From the NCBI GenBank assembly GCA_900708905.1, contig CAADRB010000033.1:712752-776751 (forward strand): DNA of 64,000 nucleotides, read 5' to 3'. Source of the DNA: Hymenolepis diminuta (lineage: Eukaryota > Platyhelminthes > Cestoda > Cyclophyllidea > Hymenolepididae). Position 1 is the stretch's first letter; each line of letters begins with the position of its first letter. The notes beneath the pieces are model-generated. The model was not told the origin of the DNA, did not search any database, and saw only the letters and a program-made list of their open reading frames with translations. This document shows, one piece after another, positions 10,901 through 22,870 of this stretch. Position numbers and translations under genes: made by a program.

Positions 10901-13900
10901 CCCGATGTTCTGACCCCACCTTAAAACTGAACTATCTATCTCTTCTACGTGTTTGAATCTTTCCCCACGGTCAACAGTTGTAAGTCTTTGCTCCGCCATC
11001 GGAAATAAATAAAAGGCTTCCGAAGTCGATTTAGAGGAAAAAATGGAAGCGGCAAGGCCGACCACCATGGTTAATAAAACGGTCAATAAGCACCAGATAT
11101 CGTGGGGAAGAATCTGCTCCAGAGAACGATGTGAAATTAAAATTTCGAAACGTAAACCATCCAGCATGCAAGTATTTTATGAGTCCAAAAATCTAATGAA
11201 ATAAAACTTTTATGGTACATTGACGTTGCTCTCTGTACCTTTTAATCCCCTTCCCTTAATAACTTGTTGGACTTAGTGTCATCAGATTTCAATCGCTTTC
11301 ACACAATGAAAAATAGCATTTTTTGCCTAGTAAACAACTTAGAATTTGAGGTACATTAGAAAATCCAAGGTCAACTAAAAAGTAAACGTGGACTTATAGC
11401 AGAGGCTCCTTAATTGAAAATACAAAATAGTACAAAGCATTCGTCGATATTCACCATACAAGACAACTCTCACATGCAAAAATCCGACAAATCAGCACCT
11501 GATGTATTAGACCCCAAATCATATGAAATATTAATGCCAATTTAAGTGTCATATCAGGCCTATTAAACGTGACACGATAACGTATAACACAGAGCATAAG
11601 AATGAAACTGATTTATACATATGTAGCGACATCACGAAACTTAAATAAATTTTTAAACATATTCGTTAATGTATGCTTTGTATTAGATGACAGTTCACTT
11701 AATTTCAAACGAACTTGATAAACACTCCTCACCCACATGATGGTTGTATCACGCTACGTGCCCTTTTACCTCTCGGAGAGTTATCAACTTGAGGGTAATG
11801 AACGGCATAATAAACGCATTTCAGCTGCGTTTATCCGCCGTAAGCAAATGAACCTTGCCGAACTTCAATTTGCATTCAAGAAATCACAAAATTTTAATGG
11901 TAGTTAACTACCATTAAAATTTCAGAAAATACTGACGGAATCGCTTCTCTGAATGCACGACGATCATCAAGGATCTCAAGCGCCAATTTTCAGAAGCTAG
12001 GATGGTTAAAACGCCATATAGCGGTGCATCATCTGTAATGTTGGGATCAAATTTAATGCGCACCGCTTCAATGAATCCTTGTGAAAGTAGCAGCAAATAT
12101 TCATCTGAGCTGAAGGGCAAAGAAGCTAACAATCTCCCTATCCTCTCATCAAAGTACGTGGCTATAAATCCGCCTGCCCGATTAGCATAATGCATTTTAA
12201 ATAAATGAAGAAAATCAAGTGTGAATTTCACGGAAATGAATACGAATGTAAAGTTATCTAAGCTACCTACAGTCACAACCAATCCGATTGCGAAAATGGG
12301 GTACATGTTGATATAAATTAACCATCTACCTAACACGCTCCCTTATTCAGGACATGTAGAAAATAATGATATGATTCTGTTAACTGAAAACAGAATAAAC
12401 GTGCAAATTAGAGAATGCCCGTATGACAACATCTTTAGGAAGTAGTCAGACAATTAACGTGCGACATCCCGTCCTCTTTTTCGGCGTTCAACCTGAAGTA
12501 AGGCAGAAGTGAGGAAGGATTTGAAGATCATAGGCCTATCAAACTCTCAAAGAGTGATTCGTACACACCAAATATGACATCATAAAACAAAAGTACAATT
12601 ACTTGTTACCACAAATGATAGAAATAGAAAGACATAGAACCAGCTATAATAAATAAATCTGAAAACCCATATGAACGAATGATTCAATATACTTGCAGGT
12701 TTCAAGAAAGATACTGAAAATCTGAACAAAACATGAACATTAATAAACCCTTTTTTCATTAAAGTAACTGATGGTTTTTCAGCTAAGTAGATGGGTGGTG
12801 TCATGATCCAATCGTCCACTTTTGTGCAGTTTGAAATATTTGATATCAAAAAAGTTAGAACATGCTTGCGATGTCCACGACCGGGGAAATACAAATTAAT
12901 GCAGTTCTTCCTTCCTAAAATCTGACGTCCATTGTAGTTTTCACCAGCAAACCTTCAAAGCTAACCAATCGATCCAAATGTTTTCGAATGTCTTAAGCCA
13001 CGAAGATCCAAAGAACAGAGGCACCAATGCAACTTAACTTTCTAGAAAACTTCTTTGGTTAAAGTCAATTTTGAAAACTACGTACCATCCTGTCAAACAT
13101 ATATACTGACACCAATATTAAATTATATATTTTTGATGCTATAATCGAGGAAGTAATCAAACAAATGTCGATTTCTCACAAGAATCAAAAAGATTCACCT
13201 GCGAAGAGAATTGTGATACATCTTTTGAGAAATTTCTCTATAGAAATATTGATGTCGCTCCTTACTATTGCCCAAAGAAATCGGCAATATTTTTCATTAA
13301 ACTTTCTCTAATTAAGCATACTGAGCAAAATAAGTAAATCATACATTTACTTCAGCTACTAGAGAACTTCCACAAGAATCGATTTCAGTTTAGCACGATG
13401 TAGCTAATCCGTAACTAAAAATGCCGTGACGTCAAACTGTAACACAACTTTTATCAAAATACAGCACGTTTCATGTTTCAACTTACAATCAATTTTTTCT
13501 CCCACAACACTAGGAAAAGAGCACCCAAAAACATGATGAGTCCATGTCCAGCGTCACCAAACATCACAGCAAAAAGGAAGGGGAAGGTCACGACCGAGAA
13601 GAGTGCCGGATTGACCTCCCGGTACCTAGCCACTCCATAGGAATCAACCATAGATTGGAAAGCAGCAGTGAATTTGTTCGATCTGTGGAAGGTCGGAGGG
13701 CGTTCTGTGGTGTGTAGACGATTCAAAATCGGTTGAAGGGTTGAATTGGACAATTCCATGCCACGTCGAAGTGCCATTTGAACAGCATCAAGATCAGAGA
13801 CAGCGGACCAACATTCGCCAATCATGCATTTGGTGGTGACGTCAAGATTGAAGAGATTCAACGAGTGGTAGACGGATTTCATCTTATAGACCTTGTAAAA

Positions 13901-16484
13901 CCATTCACGAAGTCGCTCTGCGGCTGATTCAAGAACTCGAGCACGATGTTCGGTAGTACGGTTGAGAACGACCTGAAGATCTTCACGACGGCTCGTAACA
14001 TCAAGAAGCATGGCTTGACGCTTATCTTGAGTGTCGGGACATGCATAGATGGTCGCATGATAACTAGAACATTAGAAAGGGAATTATGGAAAAGACCACA
14101 TCACTGAAGGAATAATGAACTCCAATGATTATCGATGTCCTCCATTTTGAGAACTTTCAAGACGCCATCTATTCAAAGATTTAACCATGATCGACTATCG
14201 CTACAAGGTGAAACTTCAATCATACAAATGCGTCAGAGCCTCATTTAAACGGTGGCGCACAGAGAATTTTGCGGAAATCGATAACCCACTTATGAAATTT
14301 CACATGCAAATGCAAAAAAGAGTTACTAAGTCAAGAAAACCGTCAACACACATTTTGGAAAAAATTCATCAACTGCAAAGAAACGCTGGACTAAATACCT
14401 TCTCCATCTAGAGCCGGAAAGATTAAAATTAGAATTTAGAAAACACTACTCAAATAAAATTGATGCTCCTAAGAACTTATGAGAAACGCACATATCCCAG
14501 AAACGTTATCGCTTGACTCCGTGTGCACCCTTCCATCAAAGAAATCCTGAAGCTGTATATTTCAGTTTCAATTCTTATCAAAGATATAACTTAAGAGGAT
14601 ATCGATTATTTTATTGACAGCCACAGATTCCAGTCTTCCATGAATAATAAAACGCCACTGTTGTTGGCTGTTCAGTAAAACAGAGTTAAGCGAATGTTTC
14701 GTCCCAATTCCAAGAATGATCCCTCCAACTTTGAGATTCTGGCATCAGTTTAAATAACCCTTAAAATTTCGGTTATCAGCTTAATGCCACGGGCACTTGA
14801 TTTAGTAATATAAAACGACAGCCGAATACTGTTACATAACAGCTAATTAATTATTTTTGGTAATTAGAAGAGACGCGTGTCCAACCACCTAATTCAATCA
14901 ACTGGTTAAGAAGCATTGAAAATCATGGATATAAACTCACTCAGAAGGTGAAATCCTGAAATTTGAAACAAGAACCACATTCTTAACTGTAAAAGGGAAT
15001 AGCCAGATGAAATCACATTCAAATATGTATGCCAAAACTGTATTCTTTTACTTATAATTGATCTTGCGAACTATTTTACTGGTTTCAACGTTTACTTGCT
15101 TTTTCGTAACTAAAAACTGTAGATTTCTTCCTCTATCATAAAAAAAAATTATTTTTTAACTTACCCTTCACACATTTTCTCCACTCGAGTACGAAGTTGT
15201 TCACCTTGGAAAAAGATTAGAAACATGCATTTGTCGAGCATCTGACCCTGTAATTATTTGAAAGATTCATGAAGTTTGATCTCGATGGAAATAACTGACA
15301 ATATGTTTAACAAAACACATACAGTTATGGGATCTTCGATTCCCTCTAAATCGGCATATCTAAGATAAACATTTCCATGCGAGACACGCCAAAGCATTCT
15401 CTCAAAACTCGCCGACCGATCTCGAAGGATTGTTCCGGCAATGAAGCTGTGCAAAAAAGAGATGATAGTAAAAGCATTCGAGGCTGGAACATACTACTGA
15501 AAAAATGAAGAATACAGAAGAGGAGAGAGACAAACTACACAACAACGGAAGAAGGGTATAAAAATGACTCACTCGATATGATGACTGCGATACGTAGTAG
15601 AACTTAGGCCACCAGACTGCCGAAAACCAACGTCAAAGTCATCCGAAGGCAGCAATTCAATATAGCTAGAAAACCCATCATCATAAAGAAAGGAACAGAG
15701 AAGGAATGTGCAAGCAATTAAGCAGAAGGCATGAGGCAAGCAATCGAGAGAGCAGAGAGAATAGAAAGTGGGACCAAAATAGCAGGCAGTGACACAGCAA
15801 GCAGATTAGGATAATCGCACACAAAAACGGTAAAATTATTAAAACTAATCAAAAAGTCAAAATTGTGCCCTTACCCATGAGATTCCCGGACATCTGGAAC
15901 CTCAACCAGCACATCTTCAGCTCCAGTTAGACTCGTATTAACTTCCAACGTGTTCTAAACGCAGGGTTAAATTATTAAAACGTGTTAATTACATGTTCTA
16001 GCATAATCTGGGTCATACGTAAGACCATTTTAAGCTCGGTTAACTCAATATAGGACTTCCGGAGTTGCTCCGCATTGAAAGTAACTTCACGTAGTTCGTG
16101 ATCTAACTTATCAAGAGTTGCTTCAAGTTCTAACATTTCCCGCGGTGGAGGAGCTTCAGGGATTTCATCGGGTTCATAAACCGATATATTATCTTTCATG
16201 ATTTCTCCTTCGATATAACCTGGAGAAATTTACCTAGATTAAAAATAATAAGCTAACGTAATTTGCGTTCCATTTCATCACATCTACGAACCTCATCAAC
16301 GAATTTACGTTGGAAAGCGTTGACATCAGGTGTTGTCTAAGGATGTTACTGAGAAAAGTAATCTTACATCACGAAGTTGAACAATACCCAGTTCTCCCAA
16401 CTGAGCAATACAGTTATATGCGGAATCAGTATGCAAGATGAGCTGCGAGAGCTGCATATCTTCTGACCGAAATATCGACCCCAT
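7929..16484 (-). CDS. ATP6V0A: V-type H+-ATPase 100-116 kDa subunit a
   Basis: Subunit a of the membrane V0 sector of the vacuolar proton pump. It carries the proton half-channels and links V0 to V1. Exons in coding order: 16368-16484, 16258-16336, 15993-16219, 15875-15954, 15573-15665, 15323-15446, 15165-15247, 13487-14063, 10122-10507, 9895-10046, 9660-9832, 8461-8661, 8261-8378, 7929-8191. All junctions are GT-AG and in phase, and the total is exactly 891 codons (890 aa), close to the animal norm of about 830-890. The start [12 protein letters not shown] matches the family N-terminus. Also present: FERMLWRV (about 215), [14 protein letters not shown] (about 435), [36 protein letters not shown] with the essential channel Arg at about 794, and [16 protein letters not shown] near the C-terminus. 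Residues 698-764 are a Gly/Ser/His-rich loop. Ten of the 13 introns are 31-210 nt; intron 8 is 2979 nt. An AG lies 2 nt before the ATG, so trans-splicing there is possible. Confidence 0.95.
10638..11167 (-). CDS. Unassigned exon-like segments inside V-ATPase intron 8 (membrane protein-like)
   Basis: I do not recognise the product. Three minus-strand segments join in phase: about 11167-10976, 10931-10722 and 10669-10638. The introns between them are 44 and 52 nt, GT-AG, the same size class as the introns of the host gene. The first segment opens with ATG and contains a hydrophobic stretch ([19 protein letters not shown]) that could span a membrane. The second gives exactly 70 codons without a stop and has a mostly helical, hydrophobic-to-basic composition ([16 protein letters not shown]). 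The host exons 8 and 9 splice directly to each other at the expected family position, so these segments are not needed for subunit a. They could be part of a nested same-strand gene, a decayed copy of one, or chance. No upstream promoter or 3' end is defined. Confidence 0.3.
11889..11922. repeat. Perfect 34-bp palindrome
   Basis: The 17-nt arm aattttaatggtagtta (11889-11905) is followed directly by its exact reverse complement. There is no spacer and no mismatch; pairing fails at the next base on each side. It lies inside V-ATPase intron 8, at the end of an open stretch on the minus strand. Confidence 0.95.
11924..12173 (-). CDS. Unassigned open segment inside V-ATPase intron 8
   Basis: A minus-strand frame that stays open from an AG acceptor-like site (GGGCAG at about 12174-12179) to near the palindrome. 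Its composition looks protein-like: [20 protein letters not shown], then [20 protein letters not shown]. The open frame continues upstream through a hydrophobic stretch ([13 protein letters not shown] at about 12270-12310). No family is recognised. It may belong with the segments at 10638-11167 and 12693-13026 as one gene on the same strand, but I could not join all of them in phase. Confidence 0.25.
12693..13026 (-). CDS. Unassigned exon-like segments inside V-ATPase intron 8
   Basis: Three minus-strand pieces join in phase through micro-introns: about 13026-12966, 12914-12749 and 12713-12693. The introns are 51 and 35 nt, both GT-AG, and the second ends TTTTCAG. The middle piece reads [19 protein letters not shown] and, further on, [20 protein letters not shown]. 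Codon phase is preserved across both junctions, which is more than expected by chance for a random intron. I do not recognise the family. Where the chain continues after 12693 is unclear. Confidence 0.3.
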
Positions 16485-18829
16485 TTCTGGTTATAAACAC
16501 AGCGGCAAACTATTGCAAAACTCTACTACTGGGAACTTGTCGAAGCTAGCGCTTTGCGGCAAGGTTTAGAAAAACTCTATATGATGATAAAATATTATTT
16601 CTGAGTTAATTTATCCCAATAAATGTTGTTTTTTAATTTTCTGTGACGATTATTTAAGTGGAATGTTTAACGAATAGTTTTATTTAGTGAAATTTAGCGA
16701 AAATATTTCATGAGGTTTCTGTTTTATGATCTATAATATATAAGTAAGTATCAGAATGCATTTTCCCAAATCTAAAATAAAAATTATTACATTTTAAATA
16801 TTGGCTTAATGTTATTTTAACATTAATTATTACTCTTTCTTTAAAAAGAAACTTTTTACTACATCTCTATCCTAATAGAACTGAACGATAACTTCAGAAC
16901 TATTAATTATATTACCATTATAATACACTTTAAACTCCTCTAAATTCAGGACATACTTGTTCTAGATAGCATTATGTCAATTAACGTCTAGTGATTCAGA
17001 CAGATAAGAGTCCTTAACAGTTGTACCTCGAATAGGCGACCCGATCCTGCACATAGATTCGCACAGGTCCCAATCGCAATGCATCAGCGTCGGCGTCTAT
17101 GCAGTGACTGAGATCTCTCGAAGATTTTGTACATGAACTTAATATTTCCCTCAGTTCGGTTACCTTTGAACTGTTTTAATTGGCTCAAGTAACATTTCAG
17201 CAATATTCGGCCGCACTTTACCCAATTTTAGATCAAATAGTCTTTAGTAGATCTCTTTGTGAGAAGTACATACACATGGACCTGACCATATTTTGGCATA
17301 TGCTTGATTGAAATAATATTTCATTCTGCCAGAGACAATAGATGTCGAATGAAGGCTGATAATTCGAAATGGTAAAATGTCGCCTGAAACATCCAACACC
17401 ATGTACAAATGCAAATCACCACGAGATATTGACAACAGGGCATAAATGCTGGATGATGAGGAAATGGTTGCATATTAACTAATATTCAATTAATAAATTG
17501 GGGTGATTTTACTGGCCACCTATTCTAGAAACATGAGTGACTTGATTTAATCTTTCTATATGGCTCTGGTCCACATTACATTCCATTATAACAAACACCA
17601 ACTCCACCGATTTAAAATATATATTAAATTAACAACAAAAACTTAGGCGAACTTGCATTTCACACCTGCGTCTTGCCAATTCTATATGCAAAATATTCAT
17701 TGCATTTCTCTCTGCTGCTAGGTGACAATTCAATATTATTTAAATGTCTCATAAAAAGAAGCAATATAATTACTCGTTTTCTCTGTATTATTGTAACAAT
17801 TTATATTAAGGACAAAAAATGTATATGAACAATTTCAAATTTTACTAATCGTCTTGCAATCTACCTGATTTTAAATCAGAAATAAGCATAGGAACTTTGT
17901 TATATACCTCTTTAGATATCAATTATGAGTGGGAGAATTAGACGGAAAATATATTTGCATAAGGGATGCTTCATTACTTCAGGCAAAATGTTAATCATTT
18001 TAAACACTGTTTAGGAATCTACTGCTTTCAAAATACACAATGTTAAGCCTTCGATCTTGCTAGAACTTTCTGAGATATTAATATATCAGTTTATTTATCA
18101 TCTTTGTCTTCTATTACAGTGGATTGACTAATGGAAGATGTGGCAAAGTCAGTAGCATAAGGCACTGAGGTTATGTATAATTTTAGATAATCAAAGAAAT
18201 ATTTAAAAATGCTTTTCTTATTTAAATATGAGCATCAAATATTCCTACTATTTGATAGGCATATTTCGCAAACGTAATCAGATGTGGCTTAACTGGCATA
18301 AAAGTTACATCTCCGACTACAGTCATTACCATTAAATGAATTAAAGTCAGTTTAAAATTAATTTAAGGCTCAAGTTCGTAGCTTATGTCTTACACATACA
18401 TTGTGTTGCAACTGAGTGCTTCCGGATAGTTGAAGGTTATATCTTAACCTTATTGAATGCTGTTAAGCATAAATTTCAAAAATTTAATTTAAAATGATAT
18501 TTGAATTATTTTTATGAATAATCCAGAATTATGGTCGAAAAAATAACGTATACAAATGAAAGATCAACAATATTTAGAAGCGTAATAAGGATACAAACAC
18601 ATTTCATATTTTTTCTTCATAACATTTCGATTTTGAAAACTCATTGTGACCGTGTTTTGATGTATTTTAAAAACAGTGCTGTGTTTTATTGCTCAGTGTC
18701 AACAATCGAAAATATGAAATCATTTCTGCTACGTATTTGATTTGCTATGGATAAGAACATGCAATTTGTAGTTTCAGTTTGCTTATAAAAATCAAGATGA
18801 TTAATGACGGAAAGAAAAGATAGACCCTT
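16485..18829. other. Intergenic spacer between divergent V-ATPase and kinesin genes
   Basis: About 2.3 kb of AT-rich sequence between the start of the V-ATPase gene (minus) and the first recognisable kinesin exon (plus). It should hold the V-ATPase promoter and once held that of the kinesin. No convincing TATA, CCAAT or other site stands out. Confidence 0.4.
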
Positions 18830-21678
18830 AATGTTGCCGTCAGATGTCGTCCCATGGTCAAAAGAGAGATCGAATATGACCATAAATGGTTTGTTGATAA
18901 ATTATTAAATAAATTAAGCTGTGTTTTCGTTGATGGAGTAAATAATAGTGTAGAAGTTAGACCATTTAAAGAAGGCTCAGCTATTGCCTCTTCTGTTTGG
19001 TCATTTGATGCTGTTTATGGTCCGAAGTAAGTATTTCTTATATGTAGCTGTATTGATTAAGTTCAGTGCAAAGGGAACTGTATGAAAGTTGTTCTCTGAT
19101 GTTGTACAGAGTGTCCTTGAAGGCTTTAATGGAACAATATTTGCATATGGTCAAACTGGATCTGGAAAGACTTTCACTATCCAAGGTTTAGTACCCTCGT
19201 AATTATTCTTAATACGTATGTAAAGGCAAAGGGGACAGTTCTGAACTACATGGCCTCATGCCAAGAGCATTCCATCATATATTTGAATTTATAAATGGAT
19301 CCAAGGTGCCTCAATTTCTTGTACGTGTCAGTTATTTAGAAATATATAAAGAAGAGTTGCGTGATCTTCTTAGCAAGGATTCTTCTAAGCGACTTGAAAT
19401 TAGAGAAAACCCTATTTGTGGACCTTATGTTATGGTTTGAAATAATTTCATATTTAGGCTAAACTATTCTTTAGGACCTAACAAAAGTCTTAGTTAAGAG
19501 TGTTAAGGAGATTGAAAAAGTTATGATTACTGGTAACAAGTACCGATCAGTTGGGTAGGTTCATTGTTCTGATTATTGGCTGATTTCTATTACAGGTCTA
19601 CAGATATGAATGAATTGAATTTGAGATCGCATACCATTTTCATTATCACTGTCGAGAGATGCGTAGTATCTGTCAATTTTGTCGTAAATCTTTTTTTCAG
19701 ATTGATTCCAATGGTCGGAGTCATATCCGATTTGGAAAACTAAATCTAGTTGATTTGGCTGATAGCCAATGTCTGCGTGAAAGTCATTCTGGGGTTAGCA
19801 TCTTGCTATTTTGTTCATCAGTTTTGTCAGGATGAACGTAGGAAAGAAGCTATAAAGATAAATTTGGGTCTTATGACGTTTGGAAAAGTTATTTGTTGCC
19901 TTGTAGAAGAGAACTCTGTTCATATACCCTACAGAGACTCAAAACTTAGTAGATTACTTCAAGATAAGCATCTATGGATATCCACTTAAGTAGTATATCT
20001 GATAGATCCATTGGGTGAAAACGTCAAAACGATTATGGTGGCTAATATTGGACCGTCTTTTTATAATTATGATGAGACAATTAACACCTTGAGGTATGCA
20101 AGCCGAGCAAAGAATATCAAGAATATGTCAAAGATGAAAGATGATCCAAAAGATTCTTTGCTTAAGCAGTATCGTGAGGAGATAGAACGGTTCAAACAAT
20201 TTCTTAACTCTCGAAATAAACTTCAAATACATCCGAGATATGATGATAACCGAGGTATTTTATATCTGATTAAATAATTGAATGGGCATGAATGAAGAAA
20301 TCCAATCTAGTTGCAACTTTTTTTGACTAACTTTTGAATTTCAATAATTTACAATCTCCATACATAATCAACCATGAATTTTTCATTTCCCTTGTTATAT
20401 CAAATTTATAAATGGATTGATCTAAGTTTTCTGTATTGTTCGAGTTTTGAGCTATGAATTATTATTGTCAGCTGGCTAAATTCATTTAATTCAACTCTAT
20501 GTATGTTGTGTGACATTCAGAGGTAATATAAAAATAGAAGAATGTAGCTAACGTCCTTATCATTGATTTTAATTCGTAACTCAGTGATGTTAATTACATC
20601 TCAGCTTCAACTTTTGCGTGGGTACCGACTTCTGATTTATTGATTACCCAGTAGCTAACCACCTAGTGCTCTATCTTTTCGATTTTCTGCGAAACTTTCA
20701 TTTGATTATACACGACTTTTCAAGTCTTATTTTAGTACTGACACGGGTGTATTCAGATCACAGCTACGTACTTATAATTTTATCCAGAAAGTCAGGAATC
20801 GAGCGTCAACAACGACAACCTAATGGCACCTGAGGAAGCCTTCCAAATAGAAAAACAAAGGATACTTGATGGTCAAAATGTGATTACTGAAGAAAATGTT
20901 CGCCTTCTAGAAGAATTAAAGGTCAATATTAATTGCACACTTCTTCCTAATAGGAATAATTTAAACGCCTCATAATAAGCAGATCATCTGGGTAATTAGA
21001 AGTACTGCAAAATGTAATAAAATAATCGATTTTCATTTTTAGAATAAAGAAAAGCGAATCCTTGATGAACGAGTGGAAACCGCAAAATTGGAGGCAAGGT
21101 TGCAGACTATTTTTCCTAAATTACTTGGTGGATGTAATGCGGAAAAAGGAATTATAGCATTAAAGAACCACATGCGAATACAGGATGATGCTCTTGAACA
21201 ACAGAAGAAATGCCTTTCTAAGCAGCAAGAACACGAAAATAAAATGCGTCAGCATATCCGTGCTGAGGCCGATAATGTCTTAGCTCTATATGAGGACTTC
21301 TTTGCCCTTCAAAAAGAAGTAGATGTGTAAACTTCCCAGCTTAAGAAGGTATTTGTTCGAATTCAGGTATGCCGTTTTACGTGTCCATTTTAGGTATTTT
21401 CATAAGTATGTTGCTTAATTTGTTTAAGTAGCAGTGATATTGCAAGTTCCGTAAACACACCTTTTAAACTTTAAGAACATTAAAAAGGAGGTTAGGAACA
21501 CTCAGGATGTGCACATAGCAGAAAGGCAAAAACAGATACAAGTACGAGAAGAATTGATAAAGTAAATAAAGCTGAATCAACTAATATTGGAGAAATTTGT
21601 ACCACCAGAGGTTCAGAAAAAGATAGAAGATCGCGCTTGGTTTGATGAGAAAAATGAAACTTGGATCCTCAAATCCCT
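18830..21678 (+). pseudogene. Decayed kinesin-2 motor gene, KIF17/OSM-3 type
   Basis: Twelve exons are recognisable. They are about 18830-18888, 18919-19026, 19062-19185, 19226-19434, 19475-19554, 19596-19662, 19701-19793, 19831-19963, 20006-20254, 20788-20921, 21043-21366 and 21476-21678. Landmarks in order: VAVRCRPM, SFDAVYGPN, a P-loop [77 protein letters not shown], then coiled coil and EKFVPPE. KIF17/OSM-3 moves cargo in cilia. Lesions: a one-base deletion near 19093 against the family frame; stops at 21328-21330 (within EVDV-stop-TSQLKK) and 21563-21565; the donor at 19964 reads AT where the phase demands GT; switch I NxxSSRSH is NELNLRSH; switch II DLAGSE is DLADSQ. No start codon exon was found. 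Introns remain, mostly 30-42 nt, so this is not a retrocopy. Sequencing error could explain one lesion, hardly all of them. Confidence 0.85.
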
Positions 21679-22383
21679 GTAAGTTAGATTATTGCATGTT
21701 CTTCTTTATTGTTAACTCTTAAATCGCATGCTCTGATATTGAATTTAACCATGATAAAATCTGAAAGGATGCTTTAAATAAATCCAGGTCTGTACTGTCT
21801 AACATAAAGCCACTTTTGATAGATTTGTTTTACAAATTCTGATTTCCTCTTACCCGCCATTAAATTATGTGTAAGCAATGAAAATCAATAAATATCAATT
21901 TTACGCAAGTAGCACAACTGTCAAATATGAGTGACTCACCTCCTATATGGAACTCTTTATAAATTGTTAAATGTGTGTTATTTTCCCGATCGACTTTCCT
22001 GTTGACCTTGTTTCTTGAGACAGCCAATAGACGAGACGCGAAATTTTCTGCTTTTAAGGAGAAAATATGTGGGCTTCGTCACCACACATGGTGTCTTATT
22101 ACATGTTTATTTAGCCTGCAGAAAACCTCTGCATCCATAGGGAGTTTATTAGGTTATTCAAATGTTAGACAACATGTGAAGTTTAGCAGGTAATATTAGA
22201 CCACCCTGTCCCCCAAATGATCGATATTGTGTCTATTTGATAAAAAAATTAATGATCATTTATTGAATAGAGAGGAACTATATGATTACACCTCCTAAGC
22301 TAGAGTATTAATTCATGCCTTTTCGTCTTCTAAACATTGGTTTTAAATAGTTCAAAACATAAAGTTTGATTAAGTTTTGTTTT

Positions 22384-22443
22384 TTAGAGAATTTTGAGTG
22401 AGAAGCCACCAGATGCCAGTTTTAATGAACATGGATGGCACTG
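22384..22443 (+). pseudogene. Possible last exon fragment of the decayed kinesin
   Basis: After a pyrimidine-rich AG acceptor, a short open piece reads ILSEKPPDASFNEHGW before a stop. It is in phase with the exon ending at 21678. It sits where the tail of a KIF17-like protein would continue, but the sequence is too short to identify. Confidence 0.2.
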
Positions 22444-22559
22444 ATTTACCTTTTCATATTAACGTATTCCACAAATCATGCACATGAAACTACCCAATTT
22501 TATAAAATTTGGGACTATCTCATCTCCATGGTTAAAGCTAATTAATTATAAATTACGAT

Positions 22560-22870
22560 TTATTATCATAGGCCACGACAGGCAAAAATTACAATTTTTA
22601 TTGCAGTGAAGCAACTGAAATTGGGTAGGAGTTACGTACAATAAGGGATAAAGGAAAGAGATAGCAAAGATACTGAGAATAAAGTCAAGGCAACAAAAGA
22701 GTCCTACGTCATTCGGGATTGTACAGTATTTACTAAATGGGTAGTTCACTGTATCATGTCACAAAATGCAAATTTCATAATTCATCATTTGGATTGTTGA
22801 TCAAATTCTTGTTCACGATCTTTAATGCTTATTCATTGTGATATTGGTTGATTAATTAGAATATTTAAAC
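22560..22870 (-). repeat. Dispersed repeat family D, copy 1
   Basis: Shares an ordered series of words with 26290-26600 and less completely with 27810-27970 and 62510-62880. The series is an acaatttt/cagtga..caactgaaattgg block, then a gggat.a.gg.aa.g.gat block, then aa.aaagt.aa..caaaagagtcct, then a tgctcacgat.tttatt and ggttgattaat block. It has no coding content. Orientation and element class are unknown. Confidence 0.45.

Noticed and set aside
18530..18883. Overlapping short frames on both strands before the kinesin
   Set aside because: They overlap the first recognisable kinesin exon in wrong frames or are chance; no start-codon exon for the kinesin could be supported there.
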